64,000 bases of DNA from the NCBI RefSeq assembly GCF_030381805.1, contig NZ_JAUDRH010000003.1, positions 124,001 through 188,000 of the forward strand. Direction: 5' to 3'. This DNA is from Chlorogloeopsis sp. ULAP01. GTDB lineage: Bacteria > Cyanobacteriota > Cyanobacteriia > Cyanobacteriales > Nostocaceae. Below the pieces are notes generated by a model. The model saw nothing but the letters and a program-made list of their open reading frames with translations, was not told where the DNA came from and did not search any database. The position numbers and the translations under genes were made by a program. This document shows, in pieces, positions 35,239-44,426 of this stretch; position 1 is the stretch's first letter, and every line of letters begins with the position of its first letter.

Positions 35239-35841
35239 AGTTAAAACTTATAAAGTTTATTTAAATCTTATTCTCAAAACCCTTTTTATAATCTTGTTTT
35301 GTTGTTTCCATCTCAAAATTTCTCGAAGTCTGAAGATGAAACCTTCTTAAAAAAACTTTTTTTAATTAAGTTTAAAGAATAGAAAAGAGTACAGAGTTGC
35401 TTCTACCATAATCATTCTCAAATACTGTCACAGCATTTAGATGAAAAATAGTAAATTATAAATGTAGTTTTTGTATTAATTATTTACAAGTATTCTAAAC
35501 TACATATTTTGAGACTTAATGGCAGCAATACTAACTCTAATAAACTTAAATTATTTTTGTCATCCTGATGAATTATTTGTACTTATTTCTTAGTGCTCTA
35601 TCCCTAAAACAGCCCTCTTTGTTTTAAGATAAATTCCAAAAATACTGCCGTCAAACTTCCCAAGCCTTGTTGAATATTCACAGCACAGTTTATAGGCTTA
35701 TAGGCGATCGCTCCAGACATATTTGCGTAAATACACTGCTACTTTAATTTTTCCTTTTCATAAATACCGCAAAAACACGGTTACACTCTTTTGCGATCCC
35801 GATCAAAACTGCAATTATCCAGTTTAATTAGGGTGCATTTT
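35239..35841. other. AT-rich intergenic region
   Basis: About 600 bp between divergent genes. A HIP1-type site (GGCGATCGCT, about 35703-35712) is the only notable element. No gene or clear repeat seen. Confidence 0.45.
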
Positions 35842-36087
35842 ATGACCAGCCCTGTAATGACAGTGATTCGAGTCAATCTGGAAAGGGCAAAAGAGGTTGC
35901 TCAAGAATTAGAGCAAGCTTCATATACTCAACTCAGTGCTTACTGCTTGGAAATTTTGAGACAGATAGGATGCTCTGATACTGAACTCCCTGTCAACTTA
36001 CAAACTCGTGAGCAGCAGTTAAATTTCATCACAGGTTTTGCATCTTATGCTTTTGGGGAGGTACAAGATGTCCAAAGCATTCATTGA
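35842..36087 (+). CDS. Small hypothetical protein, first of a three-gene cluster
   Basis: An 81-aa soluble protein (MTSPVMTVIRVNLERAKEVAQEL...), mostly helical, with a Cys pair (YCLEILRQIGCSD). I chose ATG 35842; a longer frame begins at 35791. Its stop overlaps the next start by 20 bp. No family recognised. Confidence 0.55.
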   Translation: MTSPVMTVIRVNLERAKEVAQELEQASYTQLSAYCLEILRQIGCSDTELPVNLQTREQQLNFITGFASYAFGEVQDVQSIH

Positions 36088-36352
36088 AGATATAGAGGAT
36101 ATATTTGATTACTCGGAATCAGTAGAAAACACTGGTTTGTTTCCAACGGCTGAGGATTTATTGACTTTATACGAAAAATTCTCTGGATTTGAAATCCCCA
36201 CAAACGTATTCTTACAAGCCATATCTATTGCTGCTTATGATCGTGCATCTGCTTTTCGCTATGCCGATTACTATGTGGGTGTTCTTAAAAATGAGAATAA
36301 ACGTCAAAATTTACTGGCGTTAGAAGATGAGTGTGATTTTGAAAATAATTGA
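36068..36352 (+). CDS. Small acidic hypothetical protein, translationally coupled
   Basis: A 94-aa protein, MSKAFIEDIEDIFDYSESVENT..., strongly acidic and helical. ATG 36068 is preceded by GGGGAGGT with 5-nt spacing, a strong ribosome site that lies inside the 3' end of the previous gene; the two frames overlap. This points to coupled translation and a shared function. No domain recognised. Confidence 0.6.
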   Translation: MSKAFIEDIEDIFDYSESVENTGLFPTAEDLLTLYEKFSGFEIPTNVFLQAISIAAYDRASAFRYADYYVGVLKNENKRQNLLALEDECDFENN

Positions 36353-36437
36353 GGCAACTTGATACTTTACTGTAAACAAGACTGACTCATCTGGGCATTC
36401 AAAGCAAATTTAGCAACTCAGAAGCAGGAAAAAAAGT

Positions 36438-36635
36438 ATGCTTAATCGCGGAATTTCAACTTTGGAAGCAGCCAGGCGTTTAGGTATAGATCTAAGCCAA
36501 ATGCACCAAATTTTACACTCAGGACAACTTCCTACTCGCAGACGAAACGGACAACGAGTTATTACTGAAGGTGCTGTGCAGGAATATCAAGCCAGAAAAC
36601 GGCTTGTTTGTCGCCATCAAGATTGGTTTGAGTAG
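36438..36635 (+). CDS. Small HTH protein, excisionase/MerR-like
   Basis: A 65-aa protein with a helix-turn-helix (STLEAARRLGIDLSQMHQIL) followed by a wing-like LPTRRRNGQRVITEGAVQEY, the layout of excisionase-type and MerR-type N-terminal DNA-binding domains. The ribosome site AGGAAAAAAAGT precedes ATG 36438. It follows the two small genes by 85 bp and may regulate them. No integrase, att site or phage gene is nearby, so excisionase function is unsupported. Confidence 0.6.
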   Translation: MLNRGISTLEAARRLGIDLSQMHQILHSGQLPTRRRNGQRVITEGAVQEYQARKRLVCRHQDWFE

Positions 36636-36676
36636 GAGGCAGCTATGCTGGAGGCAGAGGAGCCACTGCGCCCTAG

Positions 36677-36747
36677 CGGCTACCCTCCGGGTAGCCGCTA
36701 GCTAACGCAACGCCTGACGGCGGCGAGCGTCTAGCGCCGACTTGTAG
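36677..36747. repeat. GC-rich dispersed repeat, copy 2
   Basis: A 71-bp block nearly identical to 10731-10800, starting CGGCTACCCTCCGGG and ending CCGACTTGTAG. It lies 42 bp after the HTH gene and is much more GC-rich than its surroundings. Confidence 0.75.
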
Positions 36748-36841
36748 CACGTGGCGTGGCAGAAGGAATATTATAAATTCCCTTCCACTCTCCTTGTCCT
36801 TTTCTTCCCAATCCCTAGTACCCAGCACCCAGTACCCTTTT

Positions 36842-37315
36842 TTATTTGCCTACGCCGGGATTAAGTTGAATCAATACCCAAGTCAAATAAGTACCAAATG
36901 GCCCCCAAAGAGCGTAAGGTAAAAATAACCAAGAAGCTGTTCTGGAAATTGGTTTAACCAAAAATGCCAAAATGTAAACAAGAATTGTTGCCAAGCCACC
37001 AACAATCATTCCACCAAAAAGGCTGCGAAGTTCAACCACAATCGGACTATATGCTGAAGTCAAAATAGCGATCGCTGCATACATCGCCATCAAAAACCAA
37101 GGACGAAATCTTTTTGAGCTTTGATCCCACACTAATATTGCAGAAATTGTAGTACAACTCCAAATCACAAACCAGACAAACGGGATGATAAACTCAAATG
37201 TCAACCAGTCTGGGCGTTCCAAGCTCTGAAACCAGGGATCGCGTAAAGATGTAAACAGGCTGCCGCCAAAAAACAGCGCTGCTGAGACTGCGACAATAAT
37301 CCATCTAGCTTTCAC
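36842..37315 (-). CDS. tspO: TspO/MBR family tryptophan-rich sensory protein
   Basis: A 157-aa membrane protein with five hydrophobic helices of the TspO/peripheral benzodiazepine receptor family. The family's PDW region (LERPDWLTF) and the fifth-helix YALWGPFGTYLTWVLIQLN are visible. TspO binds tetrapyrroles and affects stress responses; in cyanobacteria it has been linked to porphyrin and bilin handling. It is divergent from nothing nearby and lies next to dispersed repeats. Confidence 0.88.
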   Translation of the reverse strand: MKARWIIVAVSAALFFGGSLFTSLRDPWFQSLERPDWLTFEFIIPFVWFVIWSCTTISAILVWDQSSKRFRPWFLMAMYAAIAILTSAYSPIVVELRSLFGGMIVGGLATILVYILAFLVKPISRTASWLFLPYALWGPFGTYLTWVLIQLNPGVGK

Positions 37316-37697
37316 AACAAATACCTGTAAAAGTAGGATTTTATTAGCAGTTTAGACTTTAGTGAACATTATTGCACCTATCTTGAGTTTAAGACCTCAC
37401 TCTGTTCTAGCAGATGGGGTGAAGATTACTAGATTGCTTACACAAATCCGGATAATTGTTAATTATAACCACAGATAAACACAGATAGACACAGATATTA
37501 TCCGTGTTCATCTGTGTCTATCTGTGGTCGATTTGTTTGAAAATAGAATGAGTGCAAAAGATTTACTCTACATAAACCGCTACAATCACCTGAATTGGTG
37601 ATCCAAATGCATGAGTTCAATTGCTGCCATCTCTATTTAGGATGAGGACTAATGAACAGCAAAAAAGTCCATCATAAATAAAATTTGGGAGGCAAGA
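37316..37697. other. Intergenic region with hairpin repeat
   Basis: About 380 bp between divergent genes. It contains a long hairpin (37469-37527) and presumably both promoters. No gene seen. Confidence 0.5.
37469..37527. repeat. CACAGATA-type hairpin repeat
   Basis: The left arm (CCACAGATAAACACAGATA, then GACACAGATA) pairs imperfectly with the right arm, which ends TGTGTCTATCTGTGG, over a short centre. The arms contain short internal CACAGAT repeats. Dispersed elements of this kind are widely found in bacteria. Confidence 0.65.
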
Positions 37698-38138
37698 GTG
37701 CTCAAGACGACTCCAAAAAATTGGTTTACTTGGAATTGTGACGTTGTAGAGGATAATTTAGCTATTGGAAGTATCGAATTTTCAGCTTGGGGAGAAGCTG
37801 GTCAATTTTTTATTTCAAATTCTTGCTATGTAGCTTACCGTGAAACTCCAGTAAGTGCAATTTTTTTTCTAGAACAAAACGGTGAACGTATTGCCTGGGC
37901 TGTGAAACCTAATCCCTTTGCAAGAATGTTTGAAATTAACTATGCTGATACCAAATACGAGCTAAAAGCTGAATCCCCTTTTTCTAGAGAGTTTGTTTTA
38001 CAAGAGCGCGAACTAATAATCGGTGCAATTAGTCCTGAACATACTTTTACTCGCAGGGCGATCGCAGATTTGCCTACAACTATTCCTTTGCCTTTGAGGC
38101 TGTTTATGATTTGGCTTGTACTTTTGCGACGTTGCTGA
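37698..38138 (+). CDS. Conserved hypothetical protein
   Basis: A 146-aa protein starting at GTG 37698, with ribosome site GGGAGG 7 bp before it. Predominantly beta (FTWNCDVV, GSIEFSAWG, YKVAYRE-like strands), with a C-terminal hydrophobic helix (LPLRLFMIWLVLLRR) that may anchor it to a membrane. No domain recognised; the lipoprotein gene follows 29 bp later. Confidence 0.6.
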   Translation: MLKTTPKNWFTWNCDVVEDNLAIGSIEFSAWGEAGQFFISNSCYVAYRETPVSAIFFLEQNGERIAWAVKPNPFARMFEINYADTKYELKAESPFSREFVLQERELIIGAISPEHTFTRRAIADLPTTIPLPLRLFMIWLVLLRRC

Positions 38139-38167
38139 AATAGTAATGCTAAAAAAGCATCAAAATT

Positions 38168-38797
38168 ATGAATAAGATTTTTTCTATTATGAGTGCGATC
38201 GCACTCATCTTTAGCAATGGCTGTACGGTGCAAGTGAATCCAAATCCCACACCAACTTCTACTCTACCAATAGTCCAGCCGAGAGCAAATACAATTACTG
38301 ACACCATTAATGTAGAAGGAGAAAAACAGAAAATTACGCTCAACCTCTACAAAAGAGCAGGTTTACCCTTTACAACCTATGTACCAGCCAATCGTTTTGT
38401 AGATCAAACAGTTAGTTCCGGGGAGGGAACAGCAGTATGGTTTTATTGGCTTCAACCTGATTGTAAACCCAATAAAAACGTATACGTACAGTTTTTCTTT
38501 CCTGGTGAAAAGTTAACTTTGCAACAGACAACAGAAAGATTATTGGGAAATAATGGTTTATTTGCCATCAATAAATGGCAAGTAACTAACCGTTCTCAAG
38601 CTCAAGAGGATTTATATCCTTGGGCAACAGAAAAAATAGTCTTTCGGCAACAAGGCGATCGCAATATCGTTGGCAGTGTCTTTGTTGGTGAATACAATGG
38701 CAGAGCCTTCTGGGCAGTACAACACTATCCAGCAGAATTCGGCGATGGTTTTGAGCCTTTAGCAAGAAAAATTTTTAGTTATTTGCAATTGATTTAG
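38168..38797 (+). CDS. Predicted lipoprotein
   Basis: A 209-aa exported lipoprotein. The N-terminus is a signal with lipobox FSNGC at residues 15-19, then a Pro/Thr-rich linker and a beta-rich domain (about 45-209) with KITLNLYKRAGLPFTTYVP and a terminal GDGFEPLARKIFSYLQL. It follows the previous gene by 29 bp, so they may be co-transcribed. No family recognised; the layout suggests a surface or periplasmic role. Confidence 0.72.
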   Translation: MNKIFSIMSAIALIFSNGCTVQVNPNPTPTSTLPIVQPRANTITDTINVEGEKQKITLNLYKRAGLPFTTYVPANRFVDQTVSSGEGTAVWFYWLQPDCKPNKNVYVQFFFPGEKLTLQQTTERLLGNNGLFAINKWQVTNRSQAQEDLYPWATEKIVFRQQGDRNIVGSVFVGEYNGRAFWAVQHYPAEFGDGFEPLARKIFSYLQLI

Positions 38798-39573
38798 GGG
38801 AGCGGCTTAGTCTCAAGCTTTTAGCCCCTAATCCCAAAAAATATTAATTTGGTCGATTTGTCAATCTCTTATTCTAAGTATATTTACTTGCTTAATATAT
38901 TTACTACTTACGGGTGATGTTTAAGCAATCATCAGCCAAATGGTATAAAAATCATAATTTGCGTAATTTCTAGCAGATACCTATTTTGAATTGTAAAGTC
39001 TTTACCAAAAGACTATTCCAAGTTTCCCAACCATCATGACCTAGCTGTAGTTAGTATTACGGATATTTCTTAAGTAGGTAAATAAGCAAGACTGTTAAGT
39101 TACAGAAAAGTCAGGTAATCATGACAAGTACGTAATTATACTTGAACCTTCAGTTTTTTTAATACATAAACGATAAAATAAATTATTTTTTAATGTTTAA
39201 AAAATGATTAAAATTTTAGTTTACTAACATCACAATAGGTTGCTAATTGTAACGTAGTCTAAATCTAAATCAATAAAATCTAAGTTTTAAAAGCATACTG
39301 TAATATTACTAAATTACTGTTAATCTTTACACAAATTTGTTACTCAACATAAATACTGTGTACATAATTTTACATAGTTATATTTATTACCCAATATTTT
39401 TGACAAATCTAGGTAATTACGGATAGATTTTGAAGAAAAAATTAAATAATAATGCAACAGATGATTTTTCTAGACAAAAAATCAAGTTAAACACCATAAC
39501 ACAGCGACTTCAAATTGTAATTAATTTGATGGTATTGCTGTGCAATTTTGAGTGTTTTTCTAAGTAAATTAGT
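38798..39573. other. Long AT-rich intergenic region
   Basis: About 780 bp. The region is AT-rich with no gene. A GTA-N8-TAC motif (39128-39141) resembles an NtcA site but without good -10 spacing, so it may be chance. The promoter of the CADD-like gene should be near its 3' end. Confidence 0.45.
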
Positions 39574-40401
39574 ATGACACAACTGACTTATATGCAATCG
39601 ATAACTTATCTGGATTTGCAATCTCTTTCGTTTAATAATAATGCAACTGACCTAGCTAAAGTCAACTTTTCAAGCTCTAAAAAAATGGCGGAAATTTTGG
39701 ATAAAAGAATTAAAGCCAAGAAGAGAGTTGCTAAATCAGATATTATCGATGAAATACACCGTTTTGCGATTCAGGAGCATCCAGTATTAACGAATCGGAT
39801 GTATTCAAAGCTTCTTAGTCAAGACTTATCTACACAAGGATTTGAAATCTTTTTTAATGATTATTATCATGCTTCCTGTCATGGCTTCTTTTGGATCGTT
39901 TTACGCCAAGCATTAAATGCACACCAAGACAAAACTTGGCGCAATTATATAAAAACTATGCTTGCAGAAGAAAGTCGGCCACGGATGCATTGTGTAATTT
40001 TAAAAGAATTTATTGAGTCTTGCGGTTTTCAAATTCAAGAACCAGTTGTCGCACAACAATTTATTGATTCAATGGTAAAAGGTTTTACCAGTGATATTCC
40101 TTTTGCCTTGGGATACTCATTAGGGGTAGAAGTAGAAGGTGCGTATCAAATTGATCTGATTGAAGAAAGTTGCAAATCAAAATTCTCAGAACAGTTAGCG
40201 CAAACAATTTGGTTTGAAATCCATTTAGACTCTAGTGGTGAAGAAGAACACGCTAATCAAGCAGTTGATACGATTGAGAGAACATTGAATAGTGAATCGG
40301 ATCTAGAGCGATTGCGCCAAGGTTTTTTTCAAGCGTGTGATGATACTTACAATTTTATGGAGTCACTGTACCAGCATATTGCAACAGTCACAACATTCTA
40401 G
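39574..40401 (+). CDS. Heme-oxygenase-like diiron protein, DUF3865/CADD-like
   Basis: A 275-aa protein of the heme-oxygenase-like fold, matching the DUF3865/CADD-like group known from Nostoc. Possible metal ligands lie in conserved helices: DYYHASCHGFFW, AEESRPRMHCVILKEFIE, VEVEGAYQIDLIE and WFEIHLDSSGEEEHANQ. The Chlamydia CADD relative makes para-aminobenzoate from its own Tyr using a metal centre; whether this protein does so is unknown. The N-terminal about 55 residues are extra and low-similarity. No neighbouring gene hints at the substrate. Confidence 0.7.
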   Translation: MTQLTYMQSITYLDLQSLSFNNNATDLAKVNFSSSKKMAEILDKRIKAKKRVAKSDIIDEIHRFAIQEHPVLTNRMYSKLLSQDLSTQGFEIFFNDYYHASCHGFFWIVLRQALNAHQDKTWRNYIKTMLAEESRPRMHCVILKEFIESCGFQIQEPVVAQQFIDSMVKGFTSDIPFALGYSLGVEVEGAYQIDLIEESCKSKFSEQLAQTIWFEIHLDSSGEEEHANQAVDTIERTLNSESDLERLRQGFFQACDDTYNFMESLYQHIATVTTF

Positions 40402-40415
40402 AGGCTAGCAGCCCT

Positions 40416-40445
40416 CTCGTTTCAACCTGGTAACCTAGTAACGAG
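40416..40445. repeat. Decayed copy of the CTCGTTACCAGG palindrome
   Basis: The segment starts CTCGTTTCAACCTGG and ends TAACGAG, related to the perfect palindrome at 23680-23708 (the CAACCTGGTAAC centre and CTCGT/ACGAG ends are shared). It follows the CADD-like gene by 14 bp. Confidence 0.5.
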
Positions 40446-40494
40446 AACTAGAACAAGTCAAACCTCTTCCCTTCTGCCTGCTGCCTCCTGACTT

Positions 40495-40550
40495 GAAAGA
40501 GGGTGTAGGGGTATAAGGGTTTAGGGGTGTAGGGGAAAGAATCCTCTTTC
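40495..40550. repeat. G-quadruplex-capable run inside a perfect hairpin
   Basis: Five G runs (GGG, GGGG, GGG, GGGG, GGGG) spaced by 4-5 nt lie at 40501-40535. They are flanked by GAAAGAGG (40495-40502) and CCTCTTTC (40543-40550), an exact 8-bp inverted repeat. It lies between the convergent CADD-like and GH36 genes. Confidence 0.6.
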
Positions 40551-40603
40551 ATACTTGGTGGTGTACGAAGTTCATAGGGACTGCCTTCTGCCTTCTTAAA
40601 ACT

Positions 40604-42223
40604 TTACAAATCTGTAAAAACCCAGGCTCCTGTTGTATCAAACCAATTAAATGTCACTTCTTCTCCATTGAGTTTCCAGCGTCGGGGGCAGGTGTTGTAC
40701 AACCAATCAAGGGGTTCTGCTGGGGGTAATTCCTTAGCAGCAAATGTAAAAGCTCTCTCTAAGGCTTGACGTTGTTCAACTTTAATAGAAGCGGGATTTG
40801 CGGAGACAAAGAGGGGAGTTCCACTTTGAGCAACAAGTGTCAACCACTCTTGATTTTTTTCCCACGGTACTAAGGGAGTTAACCCTACACAATCAGCATC
40901 TACAGCATGAAATGCCTGATGTTGAGGAATGCGAAATGCTAAGGAGTTGATTCCCATGCGACGAGTTCGTTCCCACTCCAAACCACTTGTATCATCTCCA
41001 ATGCGTTGGAGTTCAAAAAAACCTGCACCTAAATGATTAACTGTATTACAGCCGATGAGGATTGCATCTCCTGCGCTCTCACGTAATGCCTGGTACAGTT
41101 CCAAAATTATTTCTGCTGTGGTACGAGAGCGATCGCTAAATGCCCATCCATCATCAGTCAATTCTGCTCCCAAAGGTTTTACCCAAGTTTGCCGTCCCCA
41201 GCGTCCGAAAATATCCCAAGCTGTAAAATCATGTTTAATAAGTTGATATCCCAAGTCCAGAAAACGCTGCATATCATTGCGTATTAATTCCAATACCTCT
41301 GGTTGGGAAGGATCGAGGGGATATTCTATTCCCAAATGACTTTGACGCTGAACTCCTAACTTCCATTCTTGCGGCACGTACTCTGCTGTCAATAGAGGAC
41401 GAAACCACAGCCCTGGTTTAGCACCAACTGCCTGAATTTGTGACGCTAAGGCTGCCATATCTGGAAATTTAGCATTTCCCATACACCAAGGGCCGCCATT
41501 ACCTGGTTCTCGACAGATTTGCCATCCGTCATCAATAACCATGTATGGGCGATTATCTGGATTTGCAGATAAATCGCTAATTAGTTTGGCTTCATCGAGA
41601 ATCTGAGTAGCTGAACTTTTACCGTAGGCGTGATACCAGTTATTTCCTCCATATACAGGGTGAGATGGCAGCCTGGGAGATGTACACAACTGTTGACAAA
41701 ATGCCTGCGCTGCCTGAAAAGGAGTTTCACCTTCTTCTCCTCTTCTAAATACGACAGTTGCTGCCTCTAGAGTTCGAGTTCCCAGTTGAACGCCTACACT
41801 ACCACAGCGCACATCTAACCATAAACTCACTCCTTCTGCATCTGTCTGCCAGAAACAAAAAGAACGCGATCGCGTTTTTACTCCCAATCCATGCGTTAAT
41901 TTGCCATCATAAATCAACATATACCAGGGCATGACGCGCTCTGGGAAAAGTCCTCGCCATTCTAGTTCTCCATAACTGCGTTCCCAACTATCTCCTAGAA
42001 AGCGAGATTGTTCGGGAAATTCTGTTTGCCAGCGTAAACAAAGGCGAGAAACTGGAAGTTTAGGACTTGTTAGGAAAATTTTTAAGCTATTTTCCTCCAA
42101 TTTCAGCAAGCATTTAACACTCTTTGCAGTCCATTTTTCTTCTGACTGATGTGATAAACAAATAACTTCCCTAGAGGAATATAAATTTACTCGGTCAGGA
42201 TATCTAAGAAAATCCGTTAACAT
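40604..42223 (-). CDS. GH36-type alpha-galactosidase-like glycosidase
   Basis: A 539-aa glycoside hydrolase of the GH-D clan. An N-terminal beta domain precedes the (beta/alpha)8 barrel, where YMVIDDGWQI, GLWFRPLLTAEY and YQLIKHDFTAW are visible. The catalytic nucleophile is probably Asp332 in KHDFT, and the acid/base Asp410/411 in GDDTSG. It likely hydrolyses alpha-galactosides such as melibiose, raffinose or galactosylglycerol-type compatible solutes, in the cytoplasm. It starts 3 bp after ackA, so they form one transcript. Confidence 0.78.
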   Translation of the reverse strand: MLTDFLRYPDRVNLYSSREVICLSHQSEEKWTAKSVKCLLKLEENSLKIFLTSPKLPVSRLCLRWQTEFPEQSRFLGDSWERSYGELEWRGLFPERVMPWYMLIYDGKLTHGLGVKTRSRSFCFWQTDAEGVSLWLDVRCGSVGVQLGTRTLEAATVVFRRGEEGETPFQAAQAFCQQLCTSPRLPSHPVYGGNNWYHAYGKSSATQILDEAKLISDLSANPDNRPYMVIDDGWQICREPGNGGPWCMGNAKFPDMAALASQIQAVGAKPGLWFRPLLTAEYVPQEWKLGVQRQSHLGIEYPLDPSQPEVLELIRNDMQRFLDLGYQLIKHDFTAWDIFGRWGRQTWVKPLGAELTDDGWAFSDRSRTTAEIILELYQALRESAGDAILIGCNTVNHLGAGFFELQRIGDDTSGLEWERTRRMGINSLAFRIPQHQAFHAVDADCVGLTPLVPWEKNQEWLTLVAQSGTPLFVSANPASIKVEQRQALERAFTFAAKELPPAEPLDWLYNTCPRRWKLNGEEVTFNWFDTTGAWVFTDL

Positions 42224-42226
42224 GAG

Positions 42227-43441
42227 CTACATCAGTAATTGCCAACATTCAGTTGCGATCGCCCAATCTTCTTGGGTATGAATTACCAATACTCGCACCG
42301 TTGAGTCAGGGGCGGCAATATTTGAGTCTACTGGATTGCCGATATTTTTTTGCGAATCGAGTTTCAATCCCAAAAATTCAAAAGCTTCACAAGCCCCAGC
42401 GCGAATATCAGCAGCATTTTCACCTACACCAGCTGTAAATACTAAAACATCTAGTCCTCGCAAACTCGCGATCATCGCACCAATATAGGATTGCAAGCGA
42501 TGTACGTATATATCCCAAGCTAGTTGAGCGCGAGAATTACCTTGAGCGATGCTAGAGCGAATTCGTCGCATATCACTAGACACCCCTGAAATTCCTTGTA
42601 AACCAGAATTTTTGTTTAAAATTTTATCTAACTTATCAACAGTATAACCATCTTGGCGCAATAAGTGGATGAGAATACCAGGATCAACAGCACCCGAACG
42701 ACTGCCCATCATCAGTCCATCTAGCGGGGTGAAGCCCATTGTCGTATCTATGCTGCGACCGTTTTTAACTGCTGCCAGAGAGCAACCATTACCAAGATGG
42801 CAAGTGATTATTCTTAGAGAAGCTAAATCTCGACCGAGAATTTGAGCCGCCCGTTGAGCGCAATACTGATGGCTAATACCGTGAAAACCGTAGCGACGGA
42901 TACCTTGCTCTACCCACTCGTAGGGGCCGGGATAGATTGCTGCTGCATCGGGCATATTGCTATGAAAAGCGGTATCAAAAACTGCTATCTGGGGGATATC
43001 TCCCAACAGTTGCTCTACTGCCTCAATGCCTTCCAAATTTGCGGGATTGTGGGCAGGTGCAAGACTGCAAAGACGAGCGATCGCATCTTTGACATCTTCA
43101 GTAATTACTACACTTTCACGGTATTCTTGTCCACCATGTACCACACGATGTCCTACCACATTAATTTCTGACAGTTCATTAATGACTTGGGTAGAACCTT
43201 TGTATAGAGTATCGAGTAGATAGGCAATAACTTGAGGACGAGACTCTGCCGAGATTTGGGCTTGCAACGATTCTCCAGTAGCGGTTTTAACCTCAATTTC
43301 TGCAACGCCTTGATGATGAGTCCAATCTACCTTCCCTTCCCAAAGAGGTTGGAGTGGTTCTTGAGGTAGAGCTTCACTTGTGATCTCGTACAGACAACTT
43401 TTTTGGCTACTCGATCCGGCATTTAGTACCAGTATTTTCAT
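42227..43441 (-). CDS. ackA: Acetate kinase
   Basis: A 404-aa acetate/propionate kinase that makes acetate and ATP from acetyl phosphate and ADP. The N-terminus MKILVLNAGSSSQK is the family signature; VVHGGQEYRESV, RYGFHGISHQYCAQRA and GNGCSLAAVKNGRSIDT are further conserved blocks with substrate-binding His and Arg. Normal length. It lies 3 bp before the GH36 gene and near xfp, whose product acetyl phosphate it would use. Promoter probably in the 444-bp upstream spacer. Confidence 0.95.
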   Translation of the reverse strand: MKILVLNAGSSSQKSCLYEITSEALPQEPLQPLWEGKVDWTHHQGVAEIEVKTATGESLQAQISAESRPQVIAYLLDTLYKGSTQVINELSEINVVGHRVVHGGQEYRESVVITEDVKDAIARLCSLAPAHNPANLEGIEAVEQLLGDIPQIAVFDTAFHSNMPDAAAIYPGPYEWVEQGIRRYGFHGISHQYCAQRAAQILGRDLASLRIITCHLGNGCSLAAVKNGRSIDTTMGFTPLDGLMMGSRSGAVDPGILIHLLRQDGYTVDKLDKILNKNSGLQGISGVSSDMRRIRSSIAQGNSRAQLAWDIYVHRLQSYIGAMIASLRGLDVLVFTAGVGENAADIRAGACEAFEFLGLKLDSQKNIGNPVDSNIAAPDSTVRVLVIHTQEDWAIATECWQLLM

Positions 43442-43885
43442 AGTCAGAAGAAAAATCTGTCTTTTATTTTGTAGCTTTTACCTTTTTTTCAGCCAACTTT
43501 CGCTGGAGGGATAACTGCTTTGCTGGTTTCGTCTCGCTAAATGGTGATCGCACACTCCAACTAGATTAAAACGCTTCTCGACCTCCTGACGAACTTCAGA
43601 CGAACTTCAATTGCACGGTTTTACCACTTTTATAACTAGCTACTGCTTTCTCGTCACTTCATGACTACTGTATCTCTGTTAAAGGTAAGGTTGAAGAAAT
43701 GCTGTGCGAATTGATCGTGGTAATCTCAGAAAACCGTTTGAAGTCATCGGTGTTAAAGGTTGCAAGTGAGTGATTTGATGTATCGTCATGCCTAACTATC
43801 TTCATAAAACTTTCAATACTGCTACTGATGTTGCTCATATATTTTCTTTAGAAAATGAAAAATGAAATAATATACTGCAAAAATA
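43442..43885. other. Intergenic region with short tandem duplication
   Basis: A 444-bp spacer between divergent genes. GACGAACTTCA occurs twice in tandem (43588-43598 and 43599-43609). No gene seen; both promoters probably lie here. Confidence 0.45.
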
Positions 43886-44356
43886 ATGCAACTTATAGAT
43901 TTTTTGGTTAATGTCAATGGCATTGCTCAATTATTCGGTGGTGATGGGCAATTTTTAGGAGTTTTATCAAGCAACACATACGAAGCAAATTCAATTCTTA
44001 ATCAGTATGGATTTTATGGTGGTCAGTATGGTGTTTTCAGCATAAGTAATCCTTACGGTTTATACGGTGGTCAATGGGGTGTATACAGCCCTTACAATCC
44101 CTACTGCACCTATCCTCCTGTTATTATCTATGGGAATAATCCTGTAATCATAGTTACACGAAATCCTTATGTACAAACTAATGGGTTGCCAATCATTGAT
44201 CCTGATTTGCTACTTGGGGTGTACGCACAATTAACCCAATCTCCAACAAACGTTAATTTGGTACAAGCACACCTACAAGCACTGACTCAAGCCAGGAAAT
44301 CTAGTGCAGAAGCTATTAACAGAGCTATGCAAATAAGTGCCAGTATGTTTCGTTAA
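43886..44356 (+). CDS. Gly/Tyr/Asn-rich repeat protein, hypothetical
   Basis: A 156-aa protein with a short N-terminus, then tandem YGxYGGQ(Y/W)GV(F/Y)S units, e.g. YGFYGGQYGVFSISNPYG followed by YGLYGGQWGVYS, ending with a proline-rich segment and a polar helix. Proteins with similar repeats (SNPYGxYGS type) are known in bacteria, without a function. No signal peptide. It ends 6 bp before a hairpin shared with the convergent tal gene. Confidence 0.6.
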   Translation: MQLIDFLVNVNGIAQLFGGDGQFLGVLSSNTYEANSILNQYGFYGGQYGVFSISNPYGLYGGQWGVYSPYNPYCTYPPVIIYGNNPVIIVTRNPYVQTNGLPIIDPDLLLGVYAQLTQSPTNVNLVQAHLQALTQARKSSAEAINRAMQISASMFR

Positions 44357-44360
44357 AAAA

Positions 44361-44391
44361 TCCCCTAGCCTTTTTGCGAGGACTAGGGGGA
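44361..44391. terminator. Bidirectional terminator between convergent genes
   Basis: TCCCCTAG (44361-44368) pairs with CTAGGGGGA (44383-44391) around an A/T-containing loop. T and A runs flank it, so it can serve both the repeat protein gene and tal. Confidence 0.6.
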
Positions 44392-44426
44392 ATCTCATTC
44401 ATTGTAGAGATATACGGCAATTGCGA

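Noticed and set aside
36438..36635. Excisionase of an integrated element
   Set aside because: The fold fits, but there is no integrase, attachment site or phage gene in the neighbourhood.
39128..39141. GTA-N8-TAC motif resembling an NtcA binding site
   Set aside because: About sixteen such matches are expected by chance in 64 kb, and no TAN3T box lies at the required 22-23 bp spacing.
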